A stretch of 33,155 nucleotides of DNA from assembly GCA_017508425.1 (NCBI GenBank), contig JAFVYZ010000049.1, forward strand, positions 1-33,155, read 5' to 3'. Of the stretch, positions 7,265 to 13,681 are shown piece by piece. How positions within the stretch are numbered: the first letter of the stretch is position 1; every line of letters starts with the position of its first letter. The stretch comes from Clostridia bacterium. Lineage in GTDB: Bacteria > Bacillota > Clostridia > Oscillospirales > CAG-272. Made by a program: the position numbers and the translations under genes. The notes below the pieces were generated by a model, which was given only the letters and a program-made list of their open reading frames with translations, made no database searches and was not told the DNA's origin.

Positions 7265-10200
7265 TCAGCGATCCTTGATCGCGTCAACGGGCTTCTTTCT
7301 CGCAATGGCATTGACAGGCAGGAAGGAAGCAAGAAGTGCCACCAGGACACTCACACCCAGCATCAGAACGATCTGACGCACGCCGACGTTAAGGAGCGTG
7401 ATGTTGATGCCCGAATTACGCATCCAGGTGTTCAGACCTATGGTGGTCGCGACAAGCGCTACGATCGCCATCACAAAATTGATCAAAGCAATGAGCAGCG
7501 CCTCACTGAAGAAGATCTTGAACACGTCAGAGGAGCGTGCACCTACGGCGCGCAGGATGCCGATATCACGCTTCTTGTAAGAGATCGAGGTTGCGATAAA
7601 GTTCATCAAGAGAAGTGCCGAGAAAAGCGCAAATCCAAGACCCACGTAGAGGAAGATCTTCGCGCCCTCCTCAATGAAGTCATTGAAGTTGGAGAGCGTA
7701 TTCATCACGGCGTTCTGCATCTGGAACTGAAGACCGGCCTCGCGGTCATAGGACATGGTAACCAGCTTTTCCACGATGCTGCGATCCGACGCGGCAAGGG
7801 GTGCAAGCGCGAAGGACCAGATGCCCTCATCGTGGGGCTCCACGGTTTCCTTGTAGGCGTGCTCACCGGCCTCGGCCTCGTACCAGGTCATATAATCGTT
7901 GTAAAGCGTGTCGTTAATGACCAGATCGGAATAATAGCCGTTCTTATCCTCAAAGGTACCGACGATCTTGAAATCATATGCCTTGACGGTTTCTTTGGTG
8001 CCGTTCTGATGATTCTCAACAATGCGCTCAAAGGTCAAGCGTCCCATAAGCTCCGCCTCGGTCTTGCCCGAAATCTTGAGGACCATTCTCGTGCTCATTG
8101 AACCCAAATCGGCCTGCGTTTTCGCGCCCGCAACATAGGGCTCATAATCTTCATACTCGGACCAGGAGAGGAAATACTGCAAATAGAATTGCTGTGCCCA
8201 ATAAGGCTTGCAGAACTCGACTCCCTTTGGATCGTCAAAGGTGTCAGAAAAGGACTCCCATTCTTGGGGCGTGACGTCAAGCGCCTCGCACGCGAGCAAA
8301 TCCTCCACAAAGCGGTCATTGTTAAGGAAATAGTTATTGGCTACAAGATCCTTGCGGCCATAGACCTCACGCAAAAAATCATTGAAGTGGCTAAAGGAGT
8401 AGCGCTCACTGGTATCATTTTCGTTGAAGCTGGCAAAGAAATTCGCAAAGCGATGACCCAAGACATCAAGATCCTCTGCGTCAAAGCTCGTGCCAAACAT
8501 CTGGTTGATCTGCGTCACAAATTTCTTGTACGCGTTGGCGTTTTCGTTCCAAAGGGGCTCCCAGTTGATCAGCGGACCTCCAAAGGAGGGATCGAACTGA
8601 AGGTTACGTATCTCGGTGCCGTCCGCACCGAAGTAGAACCAGCGAAGCGCCTGTTCGCAGGAGGCAACATCGGTGATCGTGCCCGTATAATCGGCACAAT
8701 TGTCTCTGAAATAATCAGCCACGAATGTCACGGCATTTTCCTTGGCCGCTGCCAACGGGATCTGCGATTCGAGGTGCTCGCGACGGAAGGCCGAGAGCAA
8801 ACGCTCGTTATAGTTTTGATTGGGATCAGTCTTGGCCCACGCGCCGGCGCCAAAGCAAGCGTCTACGTAAGCCCCCATCTGCTCGGCGGTGATGGTAATA
8901 TTAGCATCGTATGCCTGCATATCGCGCCACATCTGTCTGGAAACAACGATCTCATTCGCGCCAAGCACGTCGCGCGGCGTGCCATCAAGCCACGTGATCT
9001 TCAGTGCCGAGAGCGCATCGCTCTTGGCGACGTTATAAATGGTTCTCGTGTAGCTGGCGCCGTTGTCGCCACCTGACATGCCGGGGATAAAGGTGACCCC
9101 ACCGCCGCTAATGCCGCCGATGATGACGTCGCGCTTGCCGTCGCCTGCATTCTCATCGCCATCATCCGAGAAGCGGCTGATGAGCAGGTGGGTCGAGGAG
9201 TTATAGCCGTGCATATACGTGCCGATCTGCTTGCGCGACACAAAGGTGTTCTCGGCGATCTTAACGATATCTGCGCTCTTCACAAACCCAAGGGCGTGGA
9301 AGCTGTACAAAAGCACATTTTCAAGCTCAGCACCCAGCACCATATCGGTAATGCCATTGCCCTCGTTATTGTTGCCCGACTCATGATTGGGCATAAACGC
9401 TTCATAGCGTGCATAATCAAAGCCCGTGTCGATCACGCCGACCACGGTAAAGAAGAACTCGTAGCCGCCGCTGTTTGACTGGAAGCGGAGCTTTTTGCCG
9501 AGAATGGACTTCTCGCCCTCGCCCTCCTTTTGAAGGGCCCCCGCCTCAACGCGCTCGGTTTTGTTCCCCGATTCATATTTGAAGCCAAATTCATTCAGCT
9601 GACGGAACAAAAGCTCGCTGATCGCGATCTCACCCTCCTTTTCGGGCAAGCGTCCCGAAACAGTAAGACCTGCGTGGGAGATCATCTCCGCGCTCATATC
9701 GGTCAGGCCCGCCATTTTACCCGTGTAAACCTGGCTGCTCTGATAATTGATGAAGTTATTACTCATCGAGAAGCCGCTGTTCCATTGATCGGAGGCACCC
9801 GTGTAAACGGGCACAAAATCAAGGCCCACCTGGGTCTTGAGATACTCGATATCGGCATCATTGAGTGCCGCGGTATCGTAGCTGATGTAAACGTCGCCGT
9901 CACCGTACTCCATCGTGCGGCGCACGCCCAGCTTCATCGCGGCGTAATGCACGTTGGAGTCGATGATTGACTCGGTGGCGGCATTGATCTTCTCGTAGGC
10001 CGCCATGGTATCAGCAAGACCGAACATCGCAAAAGCGACAAGCGAAAGAAGGATCGTCATCACCAGGCGGAACTTTTTGTGCTTCAAGCCCGATGCGCCC
10101 ATCTTGACGGCATTCTTCATCGGGAGCCTTGAGCGAATGAATTTCGACTCGTGCTTCTCGTAGGATCTTGTTTTGATATCCTCTTCAGGCTTGGTGTGCT

Positions 10201-11092
10201 CAAACACCGTCGTCGAGCCATCCTTACCGATACCGGCCGCGGAGCGAAGCTCCTCGTTGACGCGCCCGTCACCTGACAAAAGCACGTCGCCGTTGGCCTT
10301 GGCAAGGTAGGCGTTGATCATATCCAGATCCTTGGCGGTGAGCTTATAGCCGCTCTCGATGCGCAGGATATTGTCATTGATGCGGTGCACACCGTCGCTG
10401 ATCTTTTCGGCCATGTGGTCATGCTTGGTCACGTCCTCGATGATCTTGCCGTCGGCCAGCTCCACAATACGGTCAGCATAACGCTCAGCAAAATCACGGT
10501 CATGCGATACGATCAGCACGAGCTTGGTTTTGGAAAGCTCCTTTAAGGTATCAAAAATTTGCTTACCTGTGTTAGAGTCAAGCGCACCCGTGGGCTCGTC
10601 GGCCATGATGATCTGCGGCTCTTTTACCAGCGCACGCGCGATCGCCACGCGCTGCTTCTGACCGCCCGAAAGCTCGTTGGGCTTGCGGTGCGCGTAATTC
10701 AGAAGATCGACCGACGCGAGGATCTCATTTATCTTCTCCTCGGTGGCTTTTTTGCCCTGGAGCTCAAGCGCAAGGCCGATATTTGCGCCGACGGTAAAGT
10801 CGTCAAGCACGTTATACTCTTGGAAAATAAAACCGATGAACGTGTTACGATAGGCGTCAAAATCTGAGCCTTGGAAATCGTTGGAGGATTTCCCCTTAAT
10901 GATAAATTCACCGCTGTCGTAGCTGTCAAGACCGCCCATGACGTTGAGGAGCGTGGATTTACCACTACCCGACTTACCGAGAATAAACACCATACCCTGC
11001 TCGGGGAAATTGATGCTTACGTTGTCAAGGGCCTTTACCTCCTCGCCCGTTTTGGAGCGATAGATTTTTGTCACGCCTCTTATTTCAAGCAT
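7265..11092 (-). CDS. ABC transporter, fused ATPase and FtsX-type permease with very large outer domain
   Basis: 1275 residues from an ATG with AAGGAGG eight bases upstream. Residues 1-230 are a complete MacB/LolD-type ATPase: Walker A GKSGSGKST, signature LSGGQKQRVAIARAL, Walker B IIMADEPTGALD and SHDRDFAE. A linker leads to one membrane helix at about 335-357, then roughly 780 extracellular residues, then three helices at about 1144-1168, 1189-1217 and 1237-1261 with the FtsX features SYKKRDIGILRAVGA and NAIARKKPVDAIKDR. Such transporters move lipids, lipoproteins or peptides, or transmit force or signals across the envelope rather than import nutrients. The outer domain is far larger than in MacB. 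It is a single-gene unit, and no two-component sensor typical of Bce-type peptide resistance lies beside it. Confidence 0.9.
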   Translation of the reverse strand: MLEIRGVTKIYRSKTGEEVKALDNVSINFPEQGMVFILGKSGSGKSTLLNVMGGLDSYDSGEFIIKGKSSNDFQGSDFDAYRNTFIGFIFQEYNVLDDFTVGANIGLALELQGKKATEEKINEILASVDLLNYAHRKPNELSGGQKQRVAIARALVKEPQIIMADEPTGALDSNTGKQIFDTLKELSKTKLVLIVSHDRDFAERYADRIVELADGKIIEDVTKHDHMAEKISDGVHRINDNILRIESGYKLTAKDLDMINAYLAKANGDVLLSGDGRVNEELRSAAGIGKDGSTTVFEHTKPEEDIKTRSYEKHESKFIRSRLPMKNAVKMGASGLKHKKFRLVMTILLSLVAFAMFGLADTMAAYEKINAATESIIDSNVHYAAMKLGVRRTMEYGDGDVYISYDTAALNDADIEYLKTQVGLDFVPVYTGASDQWNSGFSMSNNFINYQSSQVYTGKMAGLTDMSAEMISHAGLTVSGRLPEKEGEIAISELLFRQLNEFGFKYESGNKTERVEAGALQKEGEGEKSILGKKLRFQSNSGGYEFFFTVVGVIDTGFDYARYEAFMPNHESGNNNEGNGITDMVLGAELENVLLYSFHALGFVKSADIVKIAENTFVSRKQIGTYMHGYNSSTHLLISRFSDDGDENAGDGKRDVIIGGISGGGVTFIPGMSGGDNGASYTRTIYNVAKSDALSALKITWLDGTPRDVLGANEIVVSRQMWRDMQAYDANITITAEQMGAYVDACFGAGAWAKTDPNQNYNERLLSAFRREHLESQIPLAAAKENAVTFVADYFRDNCADYTGTITDVASCEQALRWFYFGADGTEIRNLQFDPSFGGPLINWEPLWNENANAYKKFVTQINQMFGTSFDAEDLDVLGHRFANFFASFNENDTSERYSFSHFNDFLREVYGRKDLVANNYFLNNDRFVEDLLACEALDVTPQEWESFSDTFDDPKGVEFCKPYWAQQFYLQYFLSWSEYEDYEPYVAGAKTQADLGSMSTRMVLKISGKTEAELMGRLTFERIVENHQNGTKETVKAYDFKIVGTFEDKNGYYSDLVINDTLYNDYMTWYEAEAGEHAYKETVEPHDEGIWSFALAPLAASDRSIVEKLVTMSYDREAGLQFQMQNAVMNTLSNFNDFIEEGAKIFLYVGLGFALFSALLLMNFIATSISYKKRDIGILRAVGARSSDVFKIFFSEALLIALINFVMAIVALVATTIGLNTWMRNSGINITLLNVGVRQIVLMLGVSVLVALLASFLPVNAIARKKPVDAIKDR

Positions 11093-11123
11093 TTGATGTA
11101 CCTCCTTGGTAACATATAAGTAA

Positions 11124-11152
11124 ATTATATATGATATCAAACCATTTTTCAA
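11124..11152 (-). promoter_or_regulatory. Promoter of the ABC transporter fusion gene
   Basis: Minus strand TTGAAA, 17-base spacer, TATAAT. It supports the start at 11092, because the longer open frame would begin upstream of the transcript. Confidence 0.8.
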
Positions 11153-11159
11153 GTACTAA

Positions 11160-11204
11160 TATTAAAAACGCACCCGTTTGCGCGTATTTTGCGCAAGCGG
11201 GTGC
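11160..11204 (-). terminator. Terminator of the NSS symporter gene
   Basis: Minus-strand 14-base stem GCACCCGCTTGCGC/GCGCAAACGGGTGC (one G-T pair) with a seven-base loop, then GTTTTTAAT. Confidence 0.8.
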
Positions 11205-11210
11205 AAATTT

Positions 11211-12611
11211 TTAGCGGAAGAAGTTCACGACCGAATATACCAGCAGGATCGAAATGATCACCGGCAGCACGTAGGTCATATAATAGGTCATCCAGCGCGG
11301 CATCTTCAGGCCCTCGCCGGCATTGAGCTCATCCATAAAGCCCTTGCGGCCCCAGCCAAAGCGCGTGGTGCAAAATAGCACGTAAACAAGGCTGCCGAGG
11401 GGCAAAAGAAGGTTAGAGACCACAAAGTCCTCCATATCAATGAAGTCCTTGCCGAACATCACGTCCTTCACACCACTCCAAATATTGCAGCCGAAAATGG
11501 CGGGGAGCGTCAAAACAAGCAGCAGCGCCACGTTAACGACCGCAATGGTGCGGCGATCAAGACCCGTGAGCTCGAGCCAGAAAGACATAATATTTTCAAA
11601 CACGGCAATGACGGTGGAGAGTGCCGCAAAAAGCAGGAACAAAAAGAAGAGTGCGCCGATAATGCGCCCGACAACGGGGCCCATCGAATTGAAAATACCC
11701 GCAAGCGTCGTGAAAAGGAACCCGGCACCGGCCTGGTCCACCCCGATCGTACCACCGGGATTAAAGGTAAAGAAGGCCGGGAAAATGATCAAGCCTGCCG
11801 CAAGTGCCACAAACGTGTCAAGACCTGTAATGGTAATGGACTCGCCGAGCAAGGAGCGCTTCTTATCAATGTAGCTGCCGAAGATGGCGATCGAGCCAAT
11901 ACCTACCGAAAGGGTAAAGAACGCCTGACCCATTGCGGCGGTTACGATCTCCCCAAGGCGACCCTGCTTGATGGGCTCGACGGAGGGCACAAGGTAAAAC
12001 TTGAGTCCTTCTGCCGCACCGTCCATGGTGAAGGCGTAAACAGCAAGACCTAAAATCAGCGCAAACAAGGCGATCATCATCACCTTTGTGATGCGCTCTA
12101 CGCCCTTTTGGAGTCCGAAGGAGCAAACGGAAAAGCAAACGACAATGATTCCTGCCGTTGTAGCGATGAGGAGCCAGGGCTTTGAGAGGATCCCCCCGAA
12201 AAACGCCCCCAGAGCCGCCGTATCGGCACCGTAGCTCATCACCTCGCCGCCCGAAAGGAACTGCCAGAAATAGATGAGCATCCACCCAACGATCACGGTG
12301 TAAAACATCATCAACAGATAGTTGCCGGCAATACCGAGGTATTTCATCAGGTGCCATTTTTGCCCGGGCTTTTCCATCACATCGAACGAGGAAGCAATGC
12401 TGCGCTGGCTGGAGCGGCCGACGGCCAATTCACAGCACATAACGGGAATACCGAGCGCAAGCAAAAAAGCAAGATAGATCAAAACGAACAGCGCACCGCC
12501 GTAAGCACCCGTTATGATCGGGAAACGGTACACGTTACCAAGTCCGATGGCACACCCCGCCGAAATAAGCAAAAACCCAAGACGGGAGCCGAATTTTTCT
12601 CTTTGTTCCAT
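11211..12611 (-). CDS. Sodium-dependent NSS/SNF-family amino acid or amine symporter
   Basis: 466 residues, almost entirely membrane helices (about 11-12). The N-terminus SAGCAIGLGNVYRFPII is the unwound first helix of LeuT-fold NSS transporters, where the main-chain breaks bind Na+ and substrate. Further family landmarks are GIPVMCCELAVGR (helix 2), GQAFFTLSVGIGSIAIFGSY (helix 6 region) and the helix 8 segment ALSTVIAVFENIMSFWLE. Members couple Na+ entry to uptake of amino acids such as tryptophan, tyrosine, leucine or alanine; the substrate here cannot be read. AAAAGGA precedes the ATG at a normal distance. It has its own strong promoter and terminator. Confidence 0.93.
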   Translation of the reverse strand: MEQREKFGSRLGFLLISAGCAIGLGNVYRFPIITGAYGGALFVLIYLAFLLALGIPVMCCELAVGRSSQRSIASSFDVMEKPGQKWHLMKYLGIAGNYLLMMFYTVIVGWMLIYFWQFLSGGEVMSYGADTAALGAFFGGILSKPWLLIATTAGIIVVCFSVCSFGLQKGVERITKVMMIALFALILGLAVYAFTMDGAAEGLKFYLVPSVEPIKQGRLGEIVTAAMGQAFFTLSVGIGSIAIFGSYIDKKRSLLGESITITGLDTFVALAAGLIIFPAFFTFNPGGTIGVDQAGAGFLFTTLAGIFNSMGPVVGRIIGALFFLFLLFAALSTVIAVFENIMSFWLELTGLDRRTIAVVNVALLLVLTLPAIFGCNIWSGVKDVMFGKDFIDMEDFVVSNLLLPLGSLVYVLFCTTRFGWGRKGFMDELNAGEGLKMPRWMTYYMTYVLPVIISILLVYSVVNFFR

Positions 12612-12645
12612 AAAACATCCTTTTCTTTATAATATATTTGAAAAC

Positions 12646-12674
12646 ATTATACTCCGTTTTCCCCAAAAAGTCAA
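12646..12674 (-). promoter_or_regulatory. Promoter of the NSS symporter
   Basis: Minus strand TTGACT, 17-base spacer, TATAAT. It lies just after the original stop codon of the sodC remnant. Confidence 0.85.
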
Positions 12675-12684
12675 TTCCTTTGTC

Positions 12685-13006
12685 TTATTTTATCCACTCT
12701 ATTTCTCCGCAAGCGATCCTCGCCCCCCGCGTTGCCTGCGGGCTGGGTGGTAAAATCGTCAAGCCCTGCGTGTATGATCACCGCTTTGCCAACGATCTCC
12801 CGCACCGTAATGCGGTTTGTAAGAACTGCCGAAAATGCATATCCGTCAGCACCGAAAAGCGGCGGCAGATCTCCCTTGTGGTAGGGGTGCGCACACCCCG
12901 TGGGATCATAGTGACCGCCCGCCGCGCCAAAGGGATCACTCCCGCTGACCTCGCACCGCGCTCCCTCGTGGATATGAAAAGCAAAAAATGCGCGATTTCT
13001 CGCGCA
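12685..13006 (-). pseudogene. sodC: Remnant of a Cu/Zn superoxide dismutase gene (N-terminus lost, frameshifted)
   Basis: Reading the minus strand from about 12991 gives the C-terminal half of a Cu/Zn superoxide dismutase with its metal ligands. FFAFHIHEG holds the two copper His, AGGHYDP the bridging His, CAHPYHKGDLPPLFG the zinc His and Asp, and VIIHAGLDD the last copper His. Cys of ARCEVSG and Cys of the late IACGEI would form the family disulfide. Two lesions are visible. The N-terminal strands are missing, with a TGA stop about a dozen codons ahead of FHIHE. A run of six G (12723-12728 on the plus strand as C) shifts the frame just before the end: removing one G gives AGARIACGEIEWIK and a proper TAA. 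No start codon or ribosome site exists. It looks like a decaying gene, though the shift alone could be a homopolymer error. Confidence 0.85.
12983..13006 (-). terminator. Terminator-like hairpin at the sodC truncation point
   Basis: Minus-strand stem TGCGCGA/TCGCGCA closed by a GAAA tetraloop, followed by TTTTTT. The T-run is also the two Phe codons of FFAFHIH. No minus-strand gene lies upstream that would need it. Confidence 0.6.
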
Positions 13007-13124
13007 TCACAACAATATCAGTATAACACACTTTTTACCGTTTGTAAACCCCCAAAATATACAAAGTACACATTTTCTCCTTATTAAATAAATTTTTGTT
13101 GTTTATTTCTTACAAATTGCCATA

Positions 13125-13153
13125 TTGCAAAGTGCCAAAAAGTGTGATATACT
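13125..13153 (+). promoter_or_regulatory. Promoter of the orphan transcription unit
   Basis: TTGCAA, 17-base spacer, TATACT; start predicted near 13160. Confidence 0.7.
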
Positions 13154-13183
13154 AAAAGCGAAGAAAAGAGGAGGTACGGTCCG

Positions 13184-13402
13184 ATGAAAACCTGATTCCC
13201 CGGTTCTTACCGAAAAAAAGCATCTCGAAAAAATGAGGTATACGCCAATGAGAAGCTAAAAACAACCGATCTTATATGAAGGGTTGGCCGGAATTTTGCG
13301 ATCTTACGTGTGTGTGTGAAACCAGAGAGAAAGCGGCAAAAGGAGTGCCAATATAGATTGTGAGTGGTATATAAGAGATTGCACGAAGCTCCCTTAAGAT
13401 AA
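13184..13402 (+). other. 73-codon frame interrupted only by three TGA codons
   Basis: Starting at the ATG behind the perfect AGGAGGT site, the frame has TGA at 13193, 13277 and 13361 and no TAA or TAG until 13400. The conceptual product is rich in Lys and Arg (segments FPGSYRKKASRKNEVYANEK and RVCVKPERKRQKECQYRL). The second TGA overlaps the ATG of the next small frame (ATGA). TGA is used as a real stop throughout the window, so general recoding is excluded. A decayed gene or chance is most likely. Confidence 0.25.
13276..13356 (+). CDS. Possible 26-residue Cys-containing peptide
   Basis: ATG to TAG, 26 residues, with three Cys in a tight cluster (FCDLTCVCETRE). It lies inside the orphan transcription unit. 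No clear ribosome site precedes it, but its ATG overlaps a TGA of the upstream frame, the usual sign of translational coupling. There is no precursor-peptide family I recognise and no modifying enzyme beside it. Tentative. Confidence 0.2.
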   Translation: MKGWPEFCDLTCVCETREKAAKGVPI

Positions 13403-13564
13403 GATCAACACCCCCTTCACCCTTTTAAGATTCGCATTACACCAAAAACCGGGTTGTTCTCCCTTAAGAACTGTAAAGTGTGTTTTAAGCGTTGTGAAGC
13501 AAACGAAAAAGGGTAGATCATAGAAAGAGAGGATTACAAAAGATGTTAGATATCAAGAGTGAAC

Positions 13565-13617
13565 AGAAGTGACCCTTGGTCGATGGGTAAGCCGCGATCA
13601 AGGGTCACTTCTTTTTG
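13565..13617 (+). terminator. Strong terminator of the orphan transcription unit
   Basis: 18-base stem (one G-U pair) built from AGAAGTGACCCTTG and its complement, 12-base loop, then CTTTTTG. Confidence 0.85.
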
Positions 13618-13629
13618 CGCTTGATTTTA

Positions 13630-13677
13630 AAAAGGACCCCCCGTCGGTGGTAAGCCACCGACGGGGGGTTGTTTTTA
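13630..13677. terminator. Bidirectional terminator ending the lipoprotein operon
   Basis: Perfect 15-base stem ACCCCCCGTCGGTGG/CCACCGACGGGGGGT with TAAG loop; T-rich on both sides (TGTTTTTAT plus strand, CCTTTTTAA minus strand). It backs up the orphan unit and ends the three-gene lipoprotein operon. Confidence 0.85.
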
Positions 13678-13681
13678 TAGA

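Larger units (their letters stand above)
13160..13616 (+). ncRNA. Candidate non-coding or small-peptide transcript of about 450 nt
   Basis: This stretch has a good promoter at one end and an 18-base-pair terminator at the other, but no normal gene between. A perfect AGGAGGT ribosome site (13169-13175) lies eight bases before an ATG that is followed at the fourth codon by TGA. Other short frames follow: 26 codons at 13276, and MLDIKSEQK at 13543-13572 with GAGAGG ten bases ahead and its stop inside the terminator stem. The motif CTCCCTTAAGA occurs twice, about 70 bases apart (near 13390 and 13460). A small CGGT/ACCG hairpin lies at 13201-13212. It could be a structured RNA, a set of leader peptides or a decayed gene. 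I do not recognise a known RNA family (RNase P, tmRNA, 6S, SRP were considered). Confidence 0.5.

Noticed and set aside
12638-13087. Plus-strand open frames over the sodC remnant
   Set aside because: The minus strand gives clear SodC motifs; the plus-strand products have no recognisable features.
13184-13402. Genome-wide recoding of TGA
   Set aside because: TGA ends many clear genes here, including five stop codons that overlap the next start codon or lie one base before it.
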